The translations under genes were made by a program, and so were the position numbers. Shown here piece after piece: positions 44,041 to 55,100 of a DNA stretch of 64,000 nt (within the stretch, counting starts at the first letter, position 1; each line of letters begins with the position of its first letter). The notes beneath the pieces were generated by a model. That model did no database searches, was not told the DNA's origin, and was given only the letters and a program-made list of their open reading frames with translations. Origin of the DNA: Lutraria lutraria (lineage: Eukaryota; Mollusca; Bivalvia; Venerida; Mactridae); contig OZ026842.1 of assembly GCA_964023205.1 (NCBI GenBank), positions 9,393,407 through 9,457,406 of the forward strand, given 5' to 3'.

Positions 44041-45122
44041 AAAACAAGAGGGCCAAGATGGCCCTATATCGCTCACATGTCAATCACTGCTCACTCATTA
44101 AAACATTGTTTTGAACCGGTGACCTAGTTTTTGACCCCAGATGACCGTCCTACGTATGAATAAGACAAACATTCTGACAAAATTTGGTCCAATCAAAACC
44201 ATGAAAACTACAGCATAGACAAGGTTTTCCTACGATTTGACCTCGTGACCTAGTTTTTGTCCCAAGATGACCTATGTTCGAATTTGTCTTGCATATCATT
44301 AAGACAAACATTCTGACAAGGTTTGGTGAAGATACAATCAAAATTTGACATCTACAGTGTTAATAAGGTTTCCCTAAGATTTGACCTTGAGACGTAGTTT
44401 TTGACCCTAGATAACATATCCTTAATATCATTAAGACGAACAATCTGACAAGGTTTGGCCAAGATCCAATTAAAACCATGACATTTAGAGCTTTTACAAG
44501 ATTTTTACCTAAGATTTGACCTGATGACCTAGTTTTTGACCCCAACTGTCCCATGTTCAACCTTGACCCACATATCATAAAGGCAAACATTCTGACAAGG
44601 TTTAGTGAAGATCCAATCAAAACTGTTTTTCATAAGATTTGACCTAGCGACCTAGTTTTTGACCCAAGATGACACATGTTCATCCTCGTCCAAGATATTA
44701 CGAAGACAAACATTCTGACAAGGTTTCATGATGATCCAATCAAAACAGTGACTTCTAGAGTGTTCACAAGGTTTTCCAGCAATTTGCCCTAGTGACCTAG
44801 TTTTACTACAGAAATGACCCATTATCAAACTAGACCTACATATTATTGAAATAAATATTCTGACAAAGTTTCATGAACATCCAATCAAAACAGTGATTTC
44901 TAAAGTGTTCACAATGTTTTCCCTTATTTGGCCCTGGTGACCTAGTTTTTGACCCCAAATGGCCCACTATCGAACTCGTCCGAGATTTTGTCGATATTAA
45001 TGTTCTGACCCAGTTTGCTAAAATTGGGCTAAAAATGTGGCCCCCTAGTGTGTTCACAACTTAAAGTTTGACGACGCACGACGCCGGACGCCGGACGGAG
45101 ACTGATCCTAAAAGCTCAAAAA
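44041..45122 (+). repeat. Modular dispersed repeat, family B
   Basis: Starts AACAAGAGGGCCAAGATGGC. Seven or so modules of about 140 bp each contain CATTCTGACAAGGTTTGGT, CCAATCAAAAC and GTGACCTAGTTTTTGACCC. Ends in a CG-rich GACGACGCACGACGCCGGAC block and AAAAGCTCA. Shares its first 20 bp design with family A but not the module body. Confidence 0.85.
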
Positions 45123-45185
45123 TTGTCCGAAGGATTAGAATACAGTTAATGAATACTGATAAGTTTCAATACTGATAATACTTAC

Positions 45186-45327
45186 TCTTCTTCGTCGTCG
45201 CTGACCATGGGTTTTATTTCCCCTTTGACAATGACGTAATACTTGGAACCAACGGTGGAGGCTGGTTCCAGACAGTATTATGACATAAAGAAAGACATTT
45301 TGTCATTAGAACGGAGATATTCTGCAC
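45186..45327 (-). pseudogene. Inverted copy of C3-like exon 40, disrupted by a stop
   Basis: On the minus strand, ATTATTGGAATTCAG precedes 45327 and GTAAGT follows 45186. The 142-nt segment has the same length as exon 40 at 38975-39116. It encodes AEYLRSNDKMSFFMS, a stop (TAA where exon 40 has CTG), then YCLEPASTVGSKYYVIVKG and EIKP. Both splice sites and the phases are kept. It is most simply a decayed exon of a C3-like paralogue lying in opposite orientation. Expression as a functional exon is unlikely because of the stop. Confidence 0.85.
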
Positions 45328-45399
45328 CTGAATTCCAATAATAAACTATACATCAAGCGTATTTTATTAAACACGGAAGCGGTTTGTATGTCTAGACAT

Positions 45400-45530
45400 G
45401 AGCTCACAGGAAGAAGCACTTTAATCATTAGTAGATTTATTTTCTGATTTTTTTTAAATGGAACATGACTCTGATTCAAGCGTAGATAACACAGAGTTGT
45501 ACGACTTCCTACCACTGATATTTAATGTTG
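45400..45530 (-). pseudogene. Possible diverged copy of C3-like exon 39
   Basis: Minus-strand reading gives SHVPFKKNQKINLLMIKVL, resembling SYDPSKNQKIISAKVMKSL of exon 39 with one extra residue. It lies on the 5' side of the exon 40 copy, the expected gene order. The splice sites are not clearly retained. Modest evidence. Confidence 0.4.
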
Positions 45531-45570
45531 TTCACGTTTATAGTTTAAATTTGCTGTTGATGCTATTTTT

Positions 45571-48500
45571 GTGATGGTACAAAGGGAAAACACAGATTTT
45601 CAATTCACTACAAGATCTTTATTTGTTACATTTCTGATGTTACACATCAAAACAATACATAATCATCATTTAGAACCACGATGCACAAATTCACAAGTCA
45701 GCAACAGCTTTAATGATTTTTTTTCAAACAAATTAAGAAGAAAAATTATACAATGACATTACAGATGTGCCTGGATATATCTGTTAAGATTAAACTTTGT
45801 TTAAACAGAGATAATTATAGGAATGCACAAACTATAAAACTGATAAGCCCCATTCGTTAAAATCAGGAATATATGGTATATTATTGTTATGCCCAAGCAA
45901 ACATGTTTGATTGAATTAATGTATCATTTATACCTATCAGTGTTGTAAATAAACCACGAATCTCCTAATTATCAACATGAGTTCAAAATTTATGAAAATA
46001 ATTCGTTTTTTAAAGATTTCTCAATTATCAGACTCTTTTCGAATTCTATATTGTTTTAGTATAATAAACATAACCAAGCCAAATGAAAGATACTCAAACA
46101 TTCAACAACATTTTTACCATATATTGCAACCCGGACTTGCTTCTGACTCAGTACTATGTGCCCTACAAAAGTCCACATGAGTTCATATAAGTCTATTATA
46201 TACTCAAACGAAAACGAAAGTGTGCACTTGATTAAGATTTGATCATTTTATATTTCTAGTGGCAAAATATAGGCAGTTTTGGCAACAAAATGTGCAAAAA
46301 GGTCTTGGCTGCACGATAATGGGAAAGGGGTGCAATGTGTGAAAAGTTATTGTCTTAACTCATTCTGATAAAATCCTAATCCAAAACTTTATTGCAAAAA
46401 CGTTATGCACAATATAAAAGTACATAGTTTCTTTTTCGTGTCAGTAAATGATAGGTAATATGATTGCTTATAACATCAATATACTACACCACACAATGCA
46501 ACAGAAAAAAGAACGCATAAAAAACAATCACATTATCAACAAAACCAGCACTTATCACTTTTATCACATTAAAAATATAACAAAATGAACGACTATATCA
46601 GAAACAATATAAACAATAAAAATCATCAACACAAATATAAATTTTATTCTATAGATATAGAAGATTTTACAATAGTGAACGAAAGTTACTGAATTCAGCA
46701 ATTTTAATGGAGACTGGATAAGATACATCATGAATGTCAAATTTAATCGATACTTTTGTATCTAATATGAAAATGTACATGCAGTACAGTTAACTTAGAC
46801 TCTATCAAACCATACCTTATTTAAATGATCTAGTTCAAGGATACTAAGAATTTCACCAAATATTCAGTATGTAAAGATAAAACTTAACTCCATGAAATTA
46901 CTTTCAAAAGCAAATACTAAGAAAACTTTAAATGCATTTAACTGGATTCCATTCCCAGTAACAGTGTAACAAATTGAAAATAACTTTAACACATTCCCAA
47001 TAATGAGTCGTGCAAAAATAATGAACACATAACAGCTCATACTAGAATCTAATTTGCATTATTTGGAGAGACGGTCACTGTGTTTTTTTACAAGACTAAA
47101 AGTTAAAACTATTTTAGTGACTTACGAATACGAATGTAATATAATAATTTATTATAAGTTGTCACTATGATCAACCCGTTTTATCAGGAAATGTAAACGT
47201 TTGTTAGCATAGTCGTGCCATATATACGCAGACGTCAGAATTATCTAGAGTGACGTCATTTCACTTCAAATTTGTGACGTCACAATTGAACAGAACAAGC
47301 CATTTCATCATAATTATTACTGTGTTACTCTATTGGACAGCTAATACACGAATTGTATAACACATGCTAGTTTATAAAATAACAGATTAACGTAAAAAAT
47401 TGAAACAGAGCTGACTGACTTTAATAATACTAAAAAACATTTGCGATGCTTACATGAAAATGGATTTTATAGATTAAAGATAATTTTTCAGTCATAATAA
47501 AACGATAGTTACATTATAATAAAAAAGTGATAAGTTGAAAAATAAAACCATGCATTATCAAATAGATGTGCCTTTGGCTACTAAATTTGCCCCAAAGTTA
47601 GGGACAGTTGTTTTTTTCAAATTTCAAAATAAAGAGAAGACCCACTTACATAAAAAATCAGACATTTGTTTATTCAATCTATGATTCTATCTCAGAAAAG
47701 TATTATATACAAACATTAGTGCTTAATTGTTTAATGACAATCTTGTCAATTCTGGAATTGGATGAAACGAACATACATTATGAGTAATCTACAATGTTGC
47801 GTCATTTGATGACAATATACTCATCTTATTTACAAATTACAGTAGTCAAAAACAACACGAACAATTTGTCATCCAGCAACAATCTTTTTACATTATTACA
47901 GAAAAATGATTAACAATATAAAAATGAGTTTACTAAAATATCAATGCTTGATAAACGTTATTATGTGGCAATATAAATAAGCATTTTTAATGAAAACAGT
48001 GTTTTATAATTCCTATGTTTCAAAGCACTGAAAATTAAAATATTTATGATTGAACATGTTACACTATTTTAAGTTAATAATACAAAAAATAGTGAGCATG
48101 AGTTTACATCGATACTATGGACAGACCGCAAAAGCAGTTTGAAAATGTTTTAGACGAGACACTGCGTATTTTGTAATGAAATGCCCTCAGTGGCAGCTTG
48201 ACTTCACCTCGTGACGGACAGACAGACAAGGCAATCACCATAATTATGCCCGCATCATTATATGTCTGGGCCAAAAAATAACACCACACAGAAATACTTG
48301 GGTTGCAATATGTAGCAGATAAACTCTCAAAGTAATAAAACTAATACTATTTAATCTTAAATGAGCAATGTGAAAACATACTGTATACAACTTACATGTA
48401 GTTAGTGGTATTTAATTATTCTGCATTAATTGATAGATCCAATATTAACAGCTATGTAATATTTGTTCCAGCTTCACAATTAATTTGATTAATCAATTCA

Positions 48501-48918
48501 CTGAAACCAATGACCGTGTCAATTACTTTTTGTAAAAAAATATGGGATTGAAAATAACAGATAATGGTTTCAATAGTTATAATTTATCAATATTTCTAGT
48601 TAAATATTTGAAATCAATCATTAATAGATCAAAATTAATAAATCTATATTTGAATTAATTTTGTAAAATAAACAGTTGTTCTAATTTACATGCTGTGTAA
48701 CATGTATACTCGTAGAAAGAAATTCATAGAAACCGTTATTAAATAAAGTTTAAATTGCATTATCAGGATAGCTAATAGCAATTTCAATAATGTTAGTGAA
48801 ACCATTCATTGAATGAATTGTTGTAGCTTAAAATAAAACAATCTAGCATTAAACAGAGGATAAGTAAATAATTTAATGAGAAAGTCAACAAATGAACACA
48901 TTAACTAATGGATTTTCA
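45571..48918 (-). other. Probable 3' UTR and downstream region of the BCOR-like gene
   Basis: A+T-rich, no convincing coding exon. Several minus-strand AATAAA signals are present, so the polyadenylation site is ambiguous. A fragment of a bivalve-type dispersed repeat (GCTTGACTTCACCTCGTGAC) lies near 48170-48290. Confidence 0.45.
47231..47282. promoter_or_regulatory. Cluster of CRE-like sites
   Basis: GACGTCA at 47231-47237 and two full TGACGTCA palindromes at 47251-47258 and 47275-47282. Three such sites in 52 bp stand out in A+T-rich sequence. They could be an ATF/CREB-bound element, but no adjacent promoter is apparent. Confidence 0.35.
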
Positions 48919-49186
48919 TTAATTTTTTGTCTTTTTCTTCTGATTACTACTCATTTTCTCAAGTTTGGAAATTAATTGTGTAGAGTCTACTTTCCGTATA
49001 ACTTCAACAGTGGTACAGTCTTTTTTCTGTAGGAAGTTTTCCAGATAAATGCTGTCATGAAGAAATTCTAACATTGTTTTCAATGGAAGGTTTTTTATGA
49101 GATGATGTATGCCTTGTGATTGGAGATCATATCGTGAAATACCATAAGCTTGTAAGATATCTTCAAGAAGAAGAAAATCCTCAACA
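48919..49186 (-). CDS. BCOR: BCOR-like terminal exon: PUFD-like domain and stop
   Basis: [20 protein letters not shown] and on matches W-L-L-L-S-D-V-L-K-K-L of the PUFD. Ends in a Lys-rich tail (QKKKTKN) and TAA at 48919-48921. It lacks the W-L-H-P-S-D end of vertebrate BCOR. Confidence 0.88.
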
Positions 49187-52100
49187 CTGAAAGAAAAGAA
49201 TATAATCATTTACCGAAGCCTTGGTTCTGCATTAATATTTCAAATGTTTGAAACTGTTTTTATGTATTTTTGTACATGCCTTTTATGCATTTTTGAATGT
49301 GTTTATTTGTTTGTGTAGTATGTCTTTTAGTGTATGCTTTTTGTATACACTTTTGGTATGTGTGTTTGTGTTTTTATTTGTTTTGTTTGTGCCGTTTGAG
49401 TGTGTGTTTATGTATTTTTATGTGTTTTGTGTGTACTTTTTGTATGTGCTATTTGCATATTGTTTGTTCTTTTTGTATTAGTTTTTTATTAAACTTCTCT
49501 ATTCCGTGTGTTTGAGCACATTATAAACAATGCCTAATAATAACAGAGACTGTGTTAAAGGAACTGCACAACTCTCCTAAACCTAACCATGAATGTCTAT
49601 AATAAACACTACAATTTAGAACTATTTAAAGAAAAACTAATTTTAGAAAAAGTTATATTCCCTTTAGAAAGATGTCAGTAAAGTATAAATAGTATATGTT
49701 TTTTTATAATACAAAAAAATATTTCCTAGTATGTATTGTTTCATATTTATCATATTTCATAGCAGTATTAATTACCGTTTATTAGGTTCTATAGCCAGAC
49801 GTCTTGTAGAAAACACTGGTTTACTACTAAATGAAAACATGTCATGTGACTCGTCTTCCGGGTCAGATGGAAGATTGTCAAATATTGCACACCCACTTCC
49901 GGATTCCAGAGCTAAAAAGAAAATGTTATAAAATTAAACGACAAAGTTCTCAAAGTAATCCAATATAAATTCGGCAAAATGTCTAAACGGCAACCCAATT
50001 AAGATGAAATTTTAAAATATGATTAGACATACATTAATTATTGAACATAAAATCAAATCGTTCCCTAATCAATTAATACATGAAAACACATTTTTAACAA
50101 ATAAAATGTATTAATATGTGCGTAAATTTCGATATAGTTCAATTGTTGGTCGTCTTCCAATTTACCAAAACTATATCTTGCTGGTGCAATTCAGTGGTAA
50201 TGAACAATCCTTTTATTTCAAAAGGCAGTATCCACATTAAAATCCAGAGTAAAATAAAAACATACATACCTAAAAATGATTGCTTAAACTTCCACGGCCT
50301 TTCTTCATCATCCGTTGCATATCCATTCAAATCGGATAAATAACCTGAAATTATTTATCATCTTTACTTCTTTTTGATATCAAAACCATGCCATTATCAC
50401 AAACTACCAATAGGCCTATCCCTTTGCAGGTAAACAGTGCAAGATCTGTTATGTATCACAGTGAGAATAAAATCTAAATACCACAATTATCACAATCAAC
50501 TGGTACCACCGTGTATCAAAACACTGTAAGGCTTGTACATTTAGTTGTACATATTAATTACAACACGTTTACAATTAATAGTGAATCCTATCTGTCTTAT
50601 TATAACGATTTATGACGTAATAGGCGTCACTTATGATAAATATGACGCAAATATCTATTTTTGTCATTGCCCATCAAATGAAATTTCTACGATACCTTTG
50701 GTGATTTTTTTAATTAATTCCAATATATTTCTTATGGACATGATACCAGGGTTATGCTTACGTTGAAGAAATCGAGCCATGCGTTCCGTTCTAGCAATTT
50801 TCACAAGGGAGCGGCCTGCGTATGTAGATAAAGTCGGATCAGCTCCGTACGATATAAGTAATCTAAACATCTCCAAATGATCATTTTCAACAGCGTCATG
50901 TATTGGTCTGAAAGGAAAGGACACACACACTGATTCTCAATAACTGAAACGTTTTAAATCAAAAGGGATAGGTTTGGTATTGTAGGCGCTTATCTATAGA
51001 CATTCCTGTCCATCTTTTGTACTACGTATAGACCCCTACTGTTATGCACTATTACCTCTTTCTGTCACTTTGTTGGAACCTTAGGGTTTATCTATCAAGA
51101 CTCGGTTACATTGGTCCATGAAGTCTTCTGAGTTCATGCATAGGCTTTAAAAGTTTTTTTTGGTTTCCAGGCCCCAGAATGATCCTTGTTTTTTTTATTT
51201 ATTTCTAAACACTTAAAAATTGAGTTATTCCAACACAACATATTGGGAGGATTAGTTATCGGAAATTTAGTCAAATTTTTCAAACGAACATTTTTACAAC
51301 CAAGATAAAAATATGATTATTATTTCGAATAAATCAAGATAAATTTAAAATAACGACGGTTCAGTGTTAAGATGGAAACAACCTTAGTTATACATAACAA
51401 GAGGGCCATGATGGCCCTATAAATGCTCACCAGGAGAAAAGGTCATTTGGAGATTAACATTGTTGAAGTTTTCTATACGAGTCCAAGTAAGATCAAGTGA
51501 CCCATCTGGGCCGTTTTTTATCACATGGCCATTATATGAACAGATTTAAAAGAGGTCCATTAGACAAAGCTAGATACCAAATATCTTAGCTCTAGGCCTT
51601 GTGGTTTCGGAGAAGATTTTTTAAAATTTCCTATATAAGTCTATATAAATCAAGTGACCCCCGGGGCGGGGCCAATTTTGACCCTAGGGCAATAATTTGA
51701 ACAAACTTGGTAGAGGTCCACTAGACAATGCCACATACAAAATATCTAAGCTCTAGGCCTTGCGGTTTCGGAGAAGAAGATTTTTTAAATTTTCCTATAT
51801 AAGTCTTTATAAATCAAGTGACCCCCGGGGCGGGGCCAATTTTGACCCTAGGGCAATAATTTGAACAAACTTGGTAGAGGTCCACTAGACTATGCTACAC
51901 ACCAAATATCAAAGCTCTAGGCATTGTAGTTTTTGACAAGAAGATTTTTTAAATTTCCTATATAAGTCTATGTAAAATCAAGTTTCCCCCGGGGCGGAGC
52001 CAATTTTGACCCCAGGGGAATAATTGAACAAACTTTGTAGAGTTCCATTAGACAATGCTACATACCAAATATCTTAGGTCTATGCCCTGTGGTTTCGGAC

Positions 52101-55100
52101 AGAAGATTTTTTAAGTTTTTTCTATTTGTTGCCATAGCAACCAGAGTTTTTCATGAAATTTAATTTTTTGAACAACTTTGAAAGGGGACCACCCAAGGAT
52201 CATTCCAGCAAAGTTTGGTTGCAATCGGCAAAGCGGTGTAGGAGGAGATGTTGTTTTAAGTAAACATGGACGCCACGTAACGACGCACGATGGACGCTGG
52301 GCGATCACAAAAGCTCACCCTGAGCACATTCGTGCTCTGGTGAGCTAAACATCAGTCATCCGCAAATACTAAATATAATCAATAATATTATTACAATGTA
52401 TTATTATCCAAGGTTCAACTTCACAGATTGACATTTTGGTACAACGCACGTAACATGATTACAAACTCATTGACAACTCTATTGTATAAGACGAATCAGT
52501 TGAAGAAGTTACTTCCCTTTACAGTATAACGAAGTGTTACTTTATATGTGTTACTAGATCTTATTCAGGAGATATTTATGTGAGCAATAAATAGTCTGCC
52601 AGCATTTGATAAATAATCTTGTCACATAGCCAGACGCAAAAACTGAAATTTCTCACAAGTTAACAATAGCTTTGGAATTTATTAAAAGCTCTACAACATG
52701 ATAGGGGAAAGTCAAGTTTACTAAGCCAACAACAAACAATAAATGCGATTGTAATTTAGAATAAAAGTAATAATGATTCTAAGGTTAAACATTGTATAGA
52801 AAACTTATCATGCAATATGCATTAGATCTAAAAGAATGTGTTTGTTTCTGGTTACATGCTCATTAAAAATAGGGCAGGTAGGTATATTGGGATTTTTTTA
52901 AATTTATTCATTTTGGCTTGGAAAAGAAAAAAAAGAGAAAGTGTATGTACCTTTCCCGGAGCCCAATAAAAAGATTTGGGCAACCAGAAACAAACAATGT
53001 CTTTAACACCTTACCGTATACCACCATCAGTAGAACAGCAGTTTACATCAGCTCCATAGGTTAGCAGATGTTTCCCGATTTGGACCCGGCCTCTTAAAGC
53101 GCATTCATGCAAAGCTGTATACCCAGCATTGTCCCTGGCGTTTACGTCAACGGAACCAGTTGCTAAGCAGTACAAAACAACTTCCTGAAACAAAATAGTG
53201 GCCACAAAATATATCATTATTGTAAAACAAACGCATGTGAAATTAGAAGTATTTATTCTAACCAAACACGGAAACGGAAATTGAAATATTGTTTTTTCAT
53301 AAAATAAATGCTAACAGACTTCCGTAGAAACAATATTGACAAGTGTGCGAGGAAATATTACTATCCACTGTCTGGTTTGTTAATTACGCATACAATGGCC
53401 GCATGGAGTTTAAAACGAATAAAATCACAAATAAAATGTATTTGCATGATTAGTTATATATATCAAAATAGATAGATATTTATTTCAAACGTAAGGCATA
53501 AAGCCAAACAGTTTACAATACGTGTATAACTATACAATACATTGAACAAAATATCTCATGGATTAAAACATAAACAATAATAGGCTGTAATGGCGGATCT
53601 TAAATAATAGCGCATGAGAAAAAAGGAATTAAAAACTTTACTCCAATGAATTGAGATAAAAATGATTAAAACGTTTTCGATGACAGATACAAAGCTTCGT
53701 CACGTATTTCATCCATTTTATGGACATTTAAATTCTACCACAAAGTTGACATTATATAAAACGCCTCCCACAGAACTTTGCCCACATGTAAAAAATACAA
53801 ACACGACACTACTCCATGTGGAAGAGTAGATCTGATTAAACATATCACATGTACTACGTCGTAATTTACATATTTGGCAAGACGCCAGAAGACCTACTTA
53901 TTATTCATACGTAATGTGATATTTGTATACATAAGATAAAATAAACTTGTGTTTAGGTTTGTTGAAAGCACAAGTGCAAACGTACGATAAAAATAACAAA
54001 ATATCGAACGAACAGAGGAAAATGTCTGACGTTATTTGTCAGACGAATGAGGACATGCTTTACCGATGTAGGGTAACGTAATCGCGTTTTGAATTTGTAT
54101 GTTGGTTTAAATAGTAGATATGGGAAATATGCCTGCATACGTGCATCAATAATCTGACATTTTCCTAAACTACGTGAGGTTAACTTTAAGATACAAACAG
54201 ACAATCTAATGGTATGAAAACCGTTAGTTGCCATGAATCAAGCAACATTTTACTCAAAGCTGGCATTAAAATCACCATGTATATTAACTATACTCACATG
54301 ATTGACATTTATATAACACTAACTTGTGGTTGGACACTTAACATGGCTGTACCATTAAATGGCGAAAATGTATTTTAACACTCTCATACATGAACGCGGG
54401 AATGATTGAGTGGTTGGATATTAAGTGCTAGCCATCATAGTCCAATAAAAATAAATAAATAGGATGACCTAAATAAAGTTCAGAGACCATTTGATATCAT
54501 TGGTATGGAACGGCGATTTTTATACACACCTCGAGACCCATTTTGACAGCTCTGTGAAGCATGGTCTGTCCAGAATCCTTGTTGACTGATACTCGCCTAA
54601 GATCCGCTGGGGTTGGAATGTGATCAGTGAATGTAAGACTAGAACAGGCCCCGCGTAAATTTCCTAACTCGGTGCCCTAAAAATAAACAATAATTCAGTG
54701 AAGGTCATGTGGTGCAGAAGATAATCAGATTAATTCACGAAAATCTATCATGAACAACAAAGCTATTTTCTCGGAAACTTATTAACTTTGCATGATAGCA
54801 TGTTTCGACAATAAATGAACCTCTATCTCCTAGCCCACTTATTAAGCTCGCTACAACATTTTCATGAAAGTAAAAATAAACATAGAAAACTTTGAAAGCT
54901 TTTTCAAAATTAACTCGCTAAGTGTATGCAGAAACATGTCACCACGGTTAGTGCTTCTCAATAAGTCATTAATTGTCACTTTTGAAAAATAAAGCATATT
55001 TGTTATTAAGTATTATTTTACATAGGAACGCAATTTACCAATCAAAACAAACAACTCCATCTTCAATGGCGATAAAGTGTAAGGTGTTTTGAAAAAAATA

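Noticed and set aside
44150..45057. Three minus-strand frames with recurring LVRMFVLMI and GSKTRSPGQ segments
   Set aside because: These are translations of the family B repeat modules. The repetition is in the DNA, with stops between modules and no start or splice context.
49248..49515. Cysteine-rich hydrophobic frames resembling small membrane proteins
   Set aside because: They come from a T/G-rich low-complexity tract in two frames at once.
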